Source: Flavobacterium subsaxonicum WB 4.1-42 = DSM 21790 | GTDB lineage: Bacteria; Bacteroidota; Bacteroidia; Flavobacteriales; Flavobacteriaceae | Reading direction: 5' to 3' | Length of the DNA: 64,000 nucleotides | Assembly: GCF_000422725.1 (NCBI RefSeq) | Contig: NZ_AUGP01000017.1 | Span: forward strand, 434,001 to 498,000 | In this document: piece by piece, positions 53,043-61,795 of the stretch | Position numbering within the stretch: the stretch's first letter is position 1 | How the letters are laid out: every line of letters begins with the position of its first letter | The notes under the pieces: generated by a model | The model's input: the letters and a program-made list of their open reading frames with translations, nothing else | Database searches by the model: none | What the model was told of the DNA's origin: nothing | Made by a program: the position numbers and the translations under genes

Positions 53043-53869
53043 TATGCTTTTCCTTTTTTGTATTCGCCCAGCACTTTAAAGTGGGTAGTCATTAATTCTA
53101 CTATCGCCTTTGCTTTTTCGTAATGCTTATACTTCTCAAAAGTAACATCCACAAAAAAAGAATATTTAAACGGTGTCTCGGCAATAGGCATACTCTGTAT
53201 CTTAGTAAGATTCAGCTTGCAGTTGTTCATTACATTAAGCACTGTTGCCAGGCTGCCGGGGGTATCATCCAGCTCAAATTTAATCGATGCTTTATTGATC
53301 TCTTCTTTAGGTATGGCCTTGTTTTGGGTCTTGATAATTACAAAGCGCGTCTGGTTATTTTTTATGTTATGGATGCCCGCTGCCAGTATGCTTAGCCCAA
53401 ACATTTGCGCTGCAATAGGGCTACCCACTGCGGCTATACCTTTAAGATTGCCTTCGCGGATAAGGCGGGCACTTTCGGCGGTATCGGCGCTTTCCACCAG
53501 TTTAATATCGGGGTATTTTGCAAAAAACTCACTACATTGCAACAGGGCCATAGGGTGCGAGTGTATCTCTTTTATATCGGCTACCGTTTGGCCTTCCAGA
53601 GCCATAAGATTCATGTGGATGTTTAAAATATGCTCGCCTATTATGTGCAGGTTGTTGTGGTCTATAAGGGCATAGTTAGGGATAATAGATCCTGCTATGC
53701 TGTTTTCGAGCGCCATAATGCCAAGGCCTGTACGGCTTTGCACAAGGCTTTGCACCAGCACGGGAAATGACATACACTCTTCCAGCGTTACATCATCACC
53801 AAAATATTCGCCTGCTACCTGATGGTGAAACGACCCCTTAATTCCCTGTATTGCAATTTTTGTTTCCAT
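53042..53869 (-). CDS. pheA: Prephenate dehydratase
   Basis: Converts prephenate to phenylpyruvate, the Phe branch. The 275 residues comprise the dehydratase domain (about 1-185; IKGSFHHQVAGEYFGDDVTL, SADTAESARLIREGNLKGIA, and NNQTRFVII with the catalytic TRF) and a C-terminal ACT domain for Phe feedback (FELDDTPGSLATVLNVM). There is no chorismate mutase domain; that activity is on the DAHP synthase of the same operon. It is the first structural gene, placed directly behind an intrinsic terminator and a leader peptide gene. Confidence 0.96.
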   Translation of the reverse strand: METKIAIQGIKGSFHHQVAGEYFGDDVTLEECMSFPVLVQSLVQSRTGLGIMALENSIAGSIIPNYALIDHNNLHIIGEHILNIHMNLMALEGQTVADIKEIHSHPMALLQCSEFFAKYPDIKLVESADTAESARLIREGNLKGIAAVGSPIAAQMFGLSILAAGIHNIKNNQTRFVIIKTQNKAIPKEEINKASIKFELDDTPGSLATVLNVMNNCKLNLTKIQSMPIAETPFKYSFFVDVTFEKYKHYEKAKAIVELMTTHFKVLGEYKKGKA

Positions 53870-53879
53870 ACGTTTTAGG

Positions 53880-53909
53880 CAAAAAAAAATCCCGATTTAC
53901 ATCGGGATT
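53880..53909 (-). terminator. Attenuator terminator in the pheA leader
   Basis: On the minus strand, stem AATCCCGAT / ATCGGGATT with a GTAA loop and a T-run, ending about 11 bases before the pheA start. The AAUCCC side can pair instead with GGGGUU in the leader peptide frame (53960-53955), and ACAAUA (53920-53915) with UAUUGU (53953-53948), giving an antiterminator. Confidence 0.9.
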
Positions 53910-53940
53910 ATATCTATTGTTTTAATTTCTTTTAAAGTTC

Positions 53941-54015
53941 TTATACAACAATACAACCCCTGTCCTCGTTCCAGAAGAAATAAAAATAGGTGTTAAAAAA
54001 TACTGTCGTGTTCAT
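53941..54015 (-). CDS. Aromatic-rich leader peptide of the pheA operon
   Basis: A 24-residue frame, ATG to TAA, upstream of pheA. Residues 6-15 read FFNTYFYFFW, eight aromatics among ten (Phe five, Tyr two, Trp one), as expected for a peptide whose translation senses charged Phe and Tyr tRNAs. The stop codon lies 32 bases before the attenuator terminator, and the 3' half of the frame contains the antiterminator strand. A ribosome stalled at the aromatic codons would let the antiterminator form; one reaching the stop would cover it and allow termination. Confidence 0.88.
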   Translation of the reverse strand: MNTTVFFNTYFYFFWNEDRGCIVV

Positions 54016-54153
54016 TTTGCGTATTGCTATTTGGCTAAAGTAGTAATTTTTTTAATTCAACCTAATATTGTACGATTATTTTTAACAAGCCATGCTAAAA
54101 TATTTTTTAGTGCGTTTTAAATGCACGATTGTGTGCATCGTGTTTTTTCTTAG

Positions 54154-54161
54154 TATTTTTG
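54154..54161 (+). promoter_or_regulatory. -7 box of gldA
   Basis: TATTTTTG lies 16 bases before the gldA start codon. A short palindrome, ATGCAC-N6-GTGCAT (54121-54138), lies at about the -33 position. Confidence 0.65.
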
Positions 54162-54177
54162 CTTAAAATAAGTTACT

Positions 54178-55083
54178 ATGTCAATAGAGGTTAAGGATAT
54201 TTCTAAAAGTTATGGCGAGCAAAAAGCCTTAGATGCTGTTTCGTTTTCTATAAAAAGGGGCGAAATTGTGGGTTTCCTGGGGCCAAACGGTGCCGGTAAA
54301 TCGACACTGATGAAAATCCTGACCACTTATATTAATGCCGATACCGGCGAAGCCCTGGTTAATGGCAACGATGTAAATGCGCAGCAAAAGGCCGTGCAAA
54401 AATCGGTTGGGTACCTTCCGGAGCATAATCCGCTTTATTTAGACCTGTATGTGCGCGAATACCTTGCCTTTAATGCCGATGTATATAAGGTGAAAAAAGA
54501 CCGTATAGAAGAGGTTATACAGCTTACGGGACTTACACCAGAAGCTCATAAAAAAATTGGCGCACTCTCTAAAGGATACCGTCAGCGTGTGGGATTGGCC
54601 TCTGCTTTGCTGCACGACCCCGAAGTTCTTATTTTAGATGAGCCTACCACCGGCCTTGACCCTAACCAACTGGTTGAAATACGCGAGCTGATTAAAAACA
54701 TTGGTAAAGACAAAACGGTTTTTCTTTCTACACACATTATGCAAGAGGTTGAGGCTATTTGCGACCGTGTTATCATTATCAATCACGGAAAGATAGTGAC
54801 CGACAAGAAACTTAAAAACCTGGTTAAGGATACCAAACTGGAACAAATTATTGAGGTTGAATTTGATAAGGCTGTGGCCGAAGCGTTACTGCTTACTATA
54901 CCTAATTTAACTGCTGTTAAAAATACACGCGCCAATAACTGGGAGCTTACTTTTGATACAGAAACTGATATGCGCCCTGCCTTATTTGACTTTGCCCACG
55001 ATAACGGACTTAAAACTTTACAGCTTAGCCTGAAAAACAAGAACCTGGAAAGTGTGTTTAGGGAAATGACTAAAAAGAAATAA
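54178..55083 (+). CDS. gldA: Gliding motility ABC transporter ATP-binding protein GldA
   Basis: ATPase of the GldA-GldF-GldG ABC transporter linked to gliding in Bacteroidota. The 301 residues include Walker A GPNGAGKST, the signature LSKGYRQRVGLASALLHDPE, Walker B LILDEPTTGLDPNQL and the switch His in FLSTHIMQEVEAICDRVI. The C-terminal 80 residues carry the extension typical of GldA/NatA-type subunits. The permease genes gldF and gldG are not in this window, as is usual when gldA stands apart. The next small gene begins 2 bases after the stop. Confidence 0.95.
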   Translation: MSIEVKDISKSYGEQKALDAVSFSIKRGEIVGFLGPNGAGKSTLMKILTTYINADTGEALVNGNDVNAQQKAVQKSVGYLPEHNPLYLDLYVREYLAFNADVYKVKKDRIEEVIQLTGLTPEAHKKIGALSKGYRQRVGLASALLHDPEVLILDEPTTGLDPNQLVEIRELIKNIGKDKTVFLSTHIMQEVEAICDRVIIINHGKIVTDKKLKNLVKDTKLEQIIEVEFDKAVAEALLLTIPNLTAVKNTRANNWELTFDTETDMRPALFDFAHDNGLKTLQLSLKNKNLESVFREMTKKK

Positions 55084-55085
55084 TT

Positions 55086-55202
55086 ATGTGCGGAGGAGCG
55101 TTACCCTGGTGGAAAGAAGAATTTGACAAGGATAAAGAGAGCACTGATAAAAAACCCGAAGACGACATTCCTACCAAGGAAAGTAACGATAGTTGCGGGT
55201 AA
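55086..55202 (+). CDS. Small 38-residue protein downstream of gldA
   Basis: ATG-to-TAA frame that starts 2 bases after the gldA stop, so probably translated by re-initiation. It begins MCGGALPWWKEEFDKDKEST, continues with an acidic and lysine-rich stretch, and ends NDSCG. Cysteines lie at positions 2 and 37; the middle is highly charged. Too short for common cut-offs. I do not recognise the family and give no function. The coupling and the clean frame are the support. Confidence 0.65.
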   Translation: MCGGALPWWKEEFDKDKESTDKKPEDDIPTKESNDSCG

Positions 55203-55224
55203 AGATTATGCACTTTTTACATAC

Positions 55225-55350
55225 CATCATTGCGAGGCACGAAGCAATCTCATAATTATTAATCTCCATCCTGAAAAAGATTTCTCCTGTCATCGAAATG
55301 ATATACCGCATGTCATTCCGAATGAAGCGCAGCGGAGTTGAGGAATCTCA
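55225..55350. repeat. Two interspersed Bacteroidota intergenic repeats
   Basis: CATTGCGAGGCACGAAGCAA (about 55229-55248) and, at about 55310-55348, a unit beginning TGTCATTCCGAATGAAGCGC and ending GAGGAATCTC. Both are familiar types of short intergenic repeat that recur in many Bacteroidota genomes. The 72-codon frame running through them is not a gene. Confidence 0.7.
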
Positions 55351-55370
55351 ACTACTAAAACATAACAAAA

Positions 55371-56117
55371 CTACTCATAAACCACACTACCCGTATAAAC
55401 CTTTTCTACATCTACTATTGGCGGATTGCTTTTTAGTACTAAGTTACCGGTAGATAAAAGCTTGCCTGTTACTTCCTGCTGTGGCCGTGCAATAATATCG
55501 TTACTGCTTCTATGAAAAATAGTCAGTTTTTGGGCTATCAGATCCAATCCTTCAAAACGGGCATCGCCGGCATAAAAATTAATATTCAGGTTTTCTACGG
55601 CGCCTGAAATTACATAATAAGCCGACTGGTTATCTTCTATAGTCAGGTTTTCGCAGTTTACTTCCAGTTCAAAAGTACCCGACGCCGTTTCGTTAAAAAT
55701 ACCCGATTGCAATGATAGCGTTGGAAATGTCAGCACCCCATCTGACTTTACAGCAAACTGCGATGCAGAGTATATTTTTTCTAAATGCGGAGTAGTTACA
55801 TATACCGTTGTGGTGTTATAATCGTGCACCCAGTTGCAATTGTTAGCGTTGGTTAGGTGCAGCTCTGTACCTATAACCTCAGCGCTAATATACTCCATTA
55901 TATTATCGCCGGTTTTTACGGTAACTTTTTGTTCAGGCCCTTCGGTTATTACCAATTCTATACCTACAGATAAATATATGGTAGTAAAATCGGTTACCGG
56001 TACATCATACACGGTAGTTGCTCCCGCAGTACGTATACACTCGTTTGCACTCTCGCTATTACAGCCTGTAAAAAGCTGCAGGAATATCATCAATAGTATC
56101 AGTCGTAATTTATTCAT
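55371..56117 (-). CDS. DUF2807 (head GIN domain) lipoprotein
   Basis: A protein of about 248 residues starting at MNKLRLILLMIFLQLFTGCN (lipobox LFTGC). The rest is a right-handed beta-helix-like DUF2807 domain: VPVTDFTTIYLSVGIELVIT, then regular short strands such as YVISGAVENLNINFYAGDAR. Such proteins are envelope-associated and of uncertain function. The frame extends 9 codons upstream into the preceding gene. It lies 4 bases after the acyloxyacyl hydrolase gene, so probably co-transcribed. Confidence 0.88.
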   Translation of the reverse strand: MNKLRLILLMIFLQLFTGCNSESANECIRTAGATTVYDVPVTDFTTIYLSVGIELVITEGPEQKVTVKTGDNIMEYISAEVIGTELHLTNANNCNWVHDYNTTTVYVTTPHLEKIYSASQFAVKSDGVLTFPTLSLQSGIFNETASGTFELEVNCENLTIEDNQSAYYVISGAVENLNINFYAGDARFEGLDLIAQKLTIFHRSSNDIIARPQQEVTGKLLSTGNLVLKSNPPIVDVEKVYTGSVVYE

Positions 56118-56121
56118 ATTA

Positions 56122-57222
56122 TTATAGTCTAATACCCAGTCCAAACTCCATTACCTCTGCCTTAGCGCCGTGTGTTTTTAACCCTACCGATGCAAACACA
56201 TAATCTGCAATATAATATTTTAAGCCAATACGCTCGTAAAGCCTTCCGGTAGAATTAAAAGGCGAATACACATAATAACCCACCTGGGCTTCGGGCGCAA
56301 GCCTGTCCATTCGCAATTCGTAGCCCGCAAAAAGACCTATTTTACGGTAATCTTTACTGCCATCTACATTCAGTTCAGGGTAAGCTATAGACTGGTAACG
56401 AATGTATTCTTTAAGGTAACGCGCCCAAAACACATCTACCCCCAACTGATACGTACTGTGCTTGCTAATACGCTTATCTGCGTACAAACCTAAAGCGTAG
56501 TAGGCTTTCTGACCACTGCCAATAACATCGCTCTCGTTAAAGCCACCCCTAAATACCGCGTTGAATTTTACAGGCTCTGTATAGGTTGAATCGGCTGCAT
56601 CTAATGCGGTTTCGTAAATATTGGTTTCTTTCCTGTTAAAGGTATAATTAACCCCAAGGTTTATGGCTAATGTATTGGTGCTGGTGTTTGGCGCACGCAT
56701 GCTGGCATTAGAGTGGTGCACCATCATAAAGCCCGCCTGCACCCCTAAACCCTGCCAAATATCCTGCTTGTTGTAGTTTAGCATAAAATACGTAGACGGC
56801 ATAAAGTGCACACCATAGGCATAGTTTCTAAAGTTGGTTTGCTTATCGTACGGGTTGGTATTGTAGGCAATACCCTGCCCTACCCTAAACATTATATTGC
56901 GGTTTAAAAAGTAAAAGCTGTAATGCCCGTAAAGGCCGTACATTTCGCCCAAAGCCTGGTTTTTCATATCCTGATAGTGAAAAGACACCCCATAATCAGG
57001 AAAATTGAATACTGATTCGCACTTGGCGGCACCAAACGTTTTACGGTTAAAACTTATTATTGTTCCCTCCGGATGCTCTGTAATAAGGTGCTGGATAGAT
57101 TTACGGTGCGGAATTATATTACCGTAAAAATAATTGACATCTACAGTGTAACTGCCTTCAGGTTTATCCTGGGCAAAAAGCAATGCGGGAAAAAGGAGTA
57201 ATAGAAAGTAAAAGTGCCTCAT
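56122..57222 (-). CDS. PagL-like acyloxyacyl hydrolase (lipid A deacylase)
   Basis: Outer membrane enzyme of 366 residues with signal peptide MRHFYFLLLLFPALLFAQ. The barrel contains QAGFMMVHHSNASMRAPN, which matches the His-Ser catalytic motif of the PagL family that removes the 3-O acyl chain of lipid A. It is much longer than Pseudomonas PagL (about 150-170 residues), as often seen in Bacteroidota. The promoter box TATATTTG lies just upstream. Lipid A as substrate is inferred from the family. Confidence 0.85.
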   Translation of the reverse strand: MRHFYFLLLLFPALLFAQDKPEGSYTVDVNYFYGNIIPHRKSIQHLITEHPEGTIISFNRKTFGAAKCESVFNFPDYGVSFHYQDMKNQALGEMYGLYGHYSFYFLNRNIMFRVGQGIAYNTNPYDKQTNFRNYAYGVHFMPSTYFMLNYNKQDIWQGLGVQAGFMMVHHSNASMRAPNTSTNTLAINLGVNYTFNRKETNIYETALDAADSTYTEPVKFNAVFRGGFNESDVIGSGQKAYYALGLYADKRISKHSTYQLGVDVFWARYLKEYIRYQSIAYPELNVDGSKDYRKIGLFAGYELRMDRLAPEAQVGYYVYSPFNSTGRLYERIGLKYYIADYVFASVGLKTHGAKAEVMEFGLGIRL

Positions 57223-57239
57223 TTTACGGTTTGAAGCGG

Positions 57240-57280
57240 CAAATATAAAAGAAATGAATTTTAAACAATTCGTATATTTG
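57240..57280. promoter_or_regulatory. Divergent -7 boxes
   Basis: TATATTTG on the minus strand (57240-57247) for the acyloxyacyl hydrolase gene, and TATATTTG on the plus strand (57273-57280) for the decayed antitoxin gene. Confidence 0.6.
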
Positions 57281-57295
57281 TAAAAAGCTTACAGA

Positions 57296-57518
57296 ATGAA
57301 AGTTATTTTAGATATTAAAGACAATAAGGCAAAATTTATCATGGAATTACGGAATGAGTTCGCTGCGTTTGTTAAAACAAAACAGCAAGCCCTGATAAAG
57401 CTAAAATAATGGAAGATTTAGCCGATTCTGCTAACGAAGTACGCCTGCATAAGTAAGGAAGTTAGAATTAAAATATGCAGAAGATTTTATTAGCACAACA
57501 TTTCTGACAAGGAATTGA
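57296..57518 (+). pseudogene. Decayed antitoxin gene (type II toxin-antitoxin remnant)
   Basis: Three frame pieces in the right order: MKVILDIKDNKAKFIMELRN and on to a stop at 57409, then MEDLADSANEVRLHK in a second frame, then KLELKYAEDFI in a third, ending near 57518. Together they follow the plan of a common Bacteroidota antitoxin with an MKVIxDIKDNKAxF start, an (E)EVxLxK middle and a KLKxxxAEDLL end. At least two frameshifts break it. No intact toxin gene follows. Family match is from memory and moderately sure. Confidence 0.6.
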
Positions 57519-57540
57519 AAGAAATATTAATAGCTTAGAA

Positions 57541-57587
57541 TTATAACAAAAGCCCCAATAGTTACGCTATTAGGGCTTTTGTTATAA
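57541..57587. terminator. Bidirectional terminator after metF
   Basis: A stem of about 21 bp with one mismatch (TTATAACAAAAGCCC and its complement, plus AATAG/CTATT) around a 5-base loop, with T-rich flanks on both strands. It lies 15 bases after the metF stop on the minus strand. Confidence 0.9.
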
Positions 57588-57601
57588 TATAGAAAATCCG
57601 A

Positions 57602-58558
57602 TTAAAATATCTCTTTGGCTATAGCTTTGATGTTGTCGGGCTTACCCATGCTGTAGTAGTGCAGTACCGGTATGCCGGCCTTAACCAACTCTTTACTCTG
57701 GGCAATACACCATTCTATACCCACCTGTTTAACGGCATCGTTGTCTTTGGCACGAACCACATCCATAATAAGGTCGTCAGGAATATCTACCTTAAAACGG
57801 TGCGGAATAAGGTTTAACTGCTTTTTAGTAGCTATTGGCTTAAGTCCCGGTATTATTGGCACCGTTATACCCTCTTTACGGCATTTTGCCACAAAATCAA
57901 AAAACTTCTGGTTATCGTAAAACAGCTGTGTAACAATATATTCGGCGCCATTTTTTATTTTTTGTTTAAGGAAATAAATGTCGCTATCCATACTTGGCGC
58001 CTCCATGTGCTTTTCCGGATAACCGGCTACACCAATACAAAAGTTAGTAGCCGATGTATTTTGCAAATGATCGTCCAGATAAATACCCTTGTTAAGGTTA
58101 GCCACCTGTGTAACCAGCTCGGTCGCAAAATTATTGCCTTCGCGCTCCGGCTTAAAATACATCTCGCTTTTAACGGCATCTCCCCTTAAGGCTACTACAT
58201 TCTGGATGCCTAAAAAGTCAAGGTCTATCAAAAAGTTCTCAGTATCTTCTTTGGTAAAGCCCCCGCAAAGTATGTGCGGAATAGCATCTACCTGGTACTT
58301 ATTCTGTATAGCCGAACAGATACCCACCGTACCCGGGCGTTTTTTAACTACCTTTTTTTCCAGCAGGCCATTTGGCAGCTCTTTATATTCGTACTCTTCG
58401 CGGTGATAGGTAACATCTATAAACGGCGGATCGAACTCCATAAGCGGATCGATACTATCAAAAATAGACTGTATATTTTGCCCCTTTAACGGAGGCAGTA
58501 TCTCAAAAGTAAACTGTGTTTTGCCGTTGGCGTTTTCTATATGTTCGGTTACCTTCAT
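57602..58558 (-). CDS. metF: Methylenetetrahydrofolate reductase
   Basis: FAD enzyme reducing 5,10-methylene-THF to 5-methyl-THF, the methyl donor for MetH and MetE. The 318 residues include TFEILPPLKGQNIQSIFDSI (catalytic Glu at the start of the barrel), FIDVTYHREEY, VALRGD, the NFCIGVAGYPEKHMEAP loop and YIVTQLFYDNQKFFDFV. It is the last gene of the metH operon, about 90 bases after metH. Confidence 0.97.
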   Translation of the reverse strand: MKVTEHIENANGKTQFTFEILPPLKGQNIQSIFDSIDPLMEFDPPFIDVTYHREEYEYKELPNGLLEKKVVKKRPGTVGICSAIQNKYQVDAIPHILCGGFTKEDTENFLIDLDFLGIQNVVALRGDAVKSEMYFKPEREGNNFATELVTQVANLNKGIYLDDHLQNTSATNFCIGVAGYPEKHMEAPSMDSDIYFLKQKIKNGAEYIVTQLFYDNQKFFDFVAKCRKEGITVPIIPGLKPIATKKQLNLIPHRFKVDIPDDLIMDVVRAKDNDAVKQVGIEWCIAQSKELVKAGIPVLHYYSMGKPDNIKAIAKEIF

Positions 58559-58560
58559 TT

Positions 58561-58647
58561 CGTTAGTTGTTGGTTGCCGGTTGTTGGTTGTTGGTTAAGA
58601 ATTACTGACTGAGGAAGTCCAGCAACTGTTAACCAACAACTAACAAC
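58561..58647. repeat. Heptanucleotide repeats between metH and metF
   Basis: GGTTGTT/GGTTGCC heptamers on one side (about 58564-58597) and their complements (about 58627-58647) on the other, forming an imperfect inverted repeat in the operon spacer. Confidence 0.75.
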
Positions 58648-58650
58648 CAA

Positions 58651-61395
58651 TTAATCTGCTATATTAGGGTTAAGCCATTTTGTGGCCATTTCTGTTGATA
58701 TGCTGCGTCTTTTGGCGTAGTCTATAACCTGGTCTTCTTTTATTTTTCCGAGGCCAAAGTACTTACTTTGCGGATTACCGAAATAATACCCCGATACCGA
58801 TGATGCCGGCCACATGGCAAGGCTTTCGGTTAGGGTTACACCTATTTGTTTTTCTACATCCAGCAATTGCCAGATGGTGTTTTTTTCGAGGTGATCGGGG
58901 CATGCCGGATATCCGGGAGCCGGACGTATACCTGCGTATTCTTCTTTAATAAGGTGCTCGTTGCTAAGGTGCTCATCGGCAGCATAACCCCAAATTTCTT
59001 TACGGATTTTTAAGTGCAGGTATTCGGCAAAAGCCTCTGCAAGGCGGTCGCCCAAAGCCTTAACCATAATAGAATTGTAGTCGTCGTGCTCTTTCTCAAA
59101 CTCGGCAGCCTTTTCGTCTACACCAAAACCTGTGGTAACACAAAATGCGCCCATATAATCGGTTTTGCCGGTATCTTTAGGGGCAATAAAATCGGCCAGG
59201 GCAATGTTGGGTGCGCCTTTTGTTTTTTGCGACTGCTGGCGAAGCGTTAAGAACGTTACCTTCTTTTTACCATTCTCGTCGTACAATTCTATATCATCAT
59301 CATTAATTTGCGATGCAGGAAAAACACCATAAATACCCCGCGCTTCGAGCCAGTTTTCTTCCAGCATCTGCACCAGCATTTTTTGGGCATCGGCAAATAA
59401 AATCGTGGCCTGCTCGCCTACCACCTCATCGGTTAAAATGGCAGGATATTTACCATGCAGGTCCCATGTTTGAAAAAATGGCGTCCAGTCGATAAACTCA
59501 ACCAACTCCGCCGGTTTAGGATATATGGTTTGTATGCCGATTGTATTTGGCGTAACAGGCGTAAAAGCATCCCAATCGAGCTTTAACTTATTACGGCGGG
59601 CATCTTCTATATTAAGGAAATTCTTATCGCGCGAGCGGTTAAGGTAACCTTCTCGAAGCGTATCATATTCGGCGCGTATTGTTTTGGTATAATCGCCTTT
59701 GGTAGCCCTATTAAGCAGGTTACCCGCTACGGTTACCGCACGGCTTGCATCATTAACATGCACAACGGTTTCGCGGTATTGTGGCGCTATTTTAACAGCA
59801 GTGTGTGCACGGCTGGTGGTTGCCCCACCTATCATAATAGGGATGCTAATATTAAGCTTATCCATTTCTTTGGCCAGGTACACCATTTCGTCGAGCGACG
59901 GCGTTATAAGTCCGCTAAGCCCTATAATATCTACCTGCTCTCTAACAGCAACTTCTATAATTCTTTCGGGTGGCACCATAACACCAAGATCGATGATCTC
60001 GAAGTTATTACAGCCCAGCACCACAGCCACAATGTTTTTACCAATATCGTGCACATCGCCTTTTACGGTTGCCATAAGCACCTTACCGGCCGATGAGCCT
60101 TTGCCCTTACCCTCTTCTATAAAAGGCAACAGGTAAGCCACCGCTTTTTTCATTACACGAGCTGACTTAACCACTTGTGGCAAAAACATTTTACCGCTAC
60201 CGAAAAGGTCGCCCACTACATTCATACCCGTCATAAGGTTAATTTCTATAACCTCAATAGGTTTAGAGGCTGCAAGGCGTGCTTCCTCTATATCCACTTC
60301 TATAAATTCGTCTATACCGCGTACAAGGGCATGCGTAAGCCTTTCCTGTATCGATAAGGCACGCCATTCCTGGGCTTGTTTTTCGGTAACTTTTGGCCCG
60401 CCTTTTACATTTTCGGCAAATGTAAGCAGGCGTTCGGTAGCATCGTCGCGCCTGTCGAGCAGTACATCTTCTACGTGCTCCAATAATTCTTTGTCAATGT
60501 CATCGTACACCTCAATCATCTCAGGGTTTACAATACCCATATCCATACCGTGCTGAATGGCGTGGTATAAAAACGATGAGTGCATGGCCTCGCGTACCTT
60601 ATCGTTACCCCTGAAGGAGAACGACACGTTGCTTACCCCACCACTTACGTGGGCATAGGGCAGGTTTTCGCGAATCCATTTTGTGGCACGGAAAAAGTCG
60701 ACTGCATTTTGGCGGTGTTCTTCCATACCCGTTGCCACGGGAAATATATTAGGGTCGAAAATAATGTCCTCGGGCGGAAAGCCCACCTTATCTACAAGAA
60801 CATCATAACTTCTTTTACAAATATCAATACGCCTTTGGTAGGTGTCGGCTTGCCCGGATTCGTCAAAAGCCATAACAATAACGGCAGCACCGTAGCGCTT
60901 AACTTTTTTGGCGTGGGCAATAAAATTCTCTTCGCCCTCTTTAAGGCTAATTGAGTTAACAATGCTCTTGCCCTGGGCCACTTTAAGGCCGGCCTCTATA
61001 ATTTCCCACTTAGAGCTGTCTATCATTAACGGCACACGGGCAATATCGGGCTCAGAGGCTATAAGATTAAGGAAGGTAGTCATGGCATGCACGCCATCCA
61101 GCATCCCCTCGTCCATATTAATATCAATAATCTGGGCGCCACCATCTACCTGCGCACGCGCAATATCCAGGGCTTCTTCATATTTTTCTTCCTTTATAAG
61201 ACGAAGAAATTTACGCGAGCCTGTTACATTGGTACGCTCTCCAATATTAACGAAATTAGTCTCAGGGGTTACTATCAATGGCTCAAGGCCTGATAATTTT
61301 AGGTAACGGTTGTTGGTTGTTGGTTGTTGGTTGCCAGACACTCCCTTTCCTGATTGGTTGTTGGTTGTTGGATCTAAAAAATCATCTATCGGCAT
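58651..61395 (-). CDS. metH: Methionine synthase, B12-dependent, C-terminal three domains
   Basis: The folate-, B12- and SAM-binding part of cobalamin-dependent methionine synthase (914 residues); the homocysteine domain is on a separate gene. The pterin-binding barrel has [20 protein letters not shown] and [12 protein letters not shown]. The helical cap and B12 domain carry [20 protein letters not shown] with the cobalt-binding His. The activation domain has [19 protein letters not shown] and [20 protein letters not shown]. Residues about 9-30 ([20 protein letters not shown] region) are encoded by heptanucleotide repeats, so the N-terminus is artificially extended or the true start is later; conserved sequence begins near [11 protein letters not shown]. 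Confidence 0.96.
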   Translation of the reverse strand: MPIDDFLDPTTNNQSGKGVSGNQQPTTNNRYLKLSGLEPLIVTPETNFVNIGERTNVTGSRKFLRLIKEEKYEEALDIARAQVDGGAQIIDINMDEGMLDGVHAMTTFLNLIASEPDIARVPLMIDSSKWEIIEAGLKVAQGKSIVNSISLKEGEENFIAHAKKVKRYGAAVIVMAFDESGQADTYQRRIDICKRSYDVLVDKVGFPPEDIIFDPNIFPVATGMEEHRQNAVDFFRATKWIRENLPYAHVSGGVSNVSFSFRGNDKVREAMHSSFLYHAIQHGMDMGIVNPEMIEVYDDIDKELLEHVEDVLLDRRDDATERLLTFAENVKGGPKVTEKQAQEWRALSIQERLTHALVRGIDEFIEVDIEEARLAASKPIEVIEINLMTGMNVVGDLFGSGKMFLPQVVKSARVMKKAVAYLLPFIEEGKGKGSSAGKVLMATVKGDVHDIGKNIVAVVLGCNNFEIIDLGVMVPPERIIEVAVREQVDIIGLSGLITPSLDEMVYLAKEMDKLNISIPIMIGGATTSRAHTAVKIAPQYRETVVHVNDASRAVTVAGNLLNRATKGDYTKTIRAEYDTLREGYLNRSRDKNFLNIEDARRNKLKLDWDAFTPVTPNTIGIQTIYPKPAELVEFIDWTPFFQTWDLHGKYPAILTDEVVGEQATILFADAQKMLVQMLEENWLEARGIYGVFPASQINDDDIELYDENGKKKVTFLTLRQQSQKTKGAPNIALADFIAPKDTGKTDYMGAFCVTTGFGVDEKAAEFEKEHDDYNSIMVKALGDRLAEAFAEYLHLKIRKEIWGYAADEHLSNEHLIKEEYAGIRPAPGYPACPDHLEKNTIWQLLDVEKQIGVTLTESLAMWPASSVSGYYFGNPQSKYFGLGKIKEDQVIDYAKRRSISTEMATKWLNPNIAD
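61303..61371. repeat. Heptanucleotide repeats in the 5' coding region of metH
   Basis: GGTTGTT units at about 61308-61336 and GTTGTTG units at about 61354-61371, interrupted by non-repeat sequence but kept in 7-base phase. They encode a Thr/Asn/Gln-rich N-terminal extension. Confidence 0.8.
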
Positions 61396-61398
61396 TCT

Positions 61399-61752
61399 CT
61401 ACAGCTTTTTATAATAATTGATAAATCCATTCAGTAACCTTTTACATGATTGTATCAATTCGAAAATTGAATTGAATTGAATTTCGTTTAAATATTTTTG
61501 ATCTAAAGCTATAAAGCTTTGAGTTTCTAATTCATATAACGAACCACGTGAAATGTGGAGAAAATTTATAGTGTCTTTAGAGGTCTGCCTACCACAACCT
61601 TCGGCAATATTGGAAGGTACAGATACGGCACAACGCCTGATCTGATTTGTTAAACCGTATATTTCTTCTTTGGGAAAATATTTTGAAAACTCGTATATCA
61701 TATTTGTCAACCTCCTGGCTTCAAGCCAAACATCTAATTTTGTATAATCCAT
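61399..61752 (-). CDS. Four-helix-bundle protein of the 23S rRNA intervening-sequence (S23) family
   Basis: A 117-residue helical protein from the Met at MDYTKLDVWLEARRLTNMIY. The segments GLTNQIRRCAVSVPSNIAEG and FLHISRGSLYELETQSFIAL are diagnostic of the S23/IVP family. These proteins often travel as short mobile-like insertions, in 23S rRNA genes or between genes. Here it splits the metH pair, flanked by heptamer repeats on both sides. Function is unknown; a role in methionine synthesis is unlikely. Confidence 0.93.
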   Translation of the reverse strand: MDYTKLDVWLEARRLTNMIYEFSKYFPKEEIYGLTNQIRRCAVSVPSNIAEGCGRQTSKDTINFLHISRGSLYELETQSFIALDQKYLNEIQFNSIFELIQSCKRLLNGFINYYKKL

Positions 61753-61795
61753 TTTAAACCGAAAACTATTTATGCACAAACTAATCTGACAACCA

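Noticed and set aside
55123..55341. 72-codon frame after gldA
   Set aside because: It overlaps the more convincing 38-residue frame in another phase and its last third (HVIPNEAQRS) is the translation of a well-known intergenic repeat.
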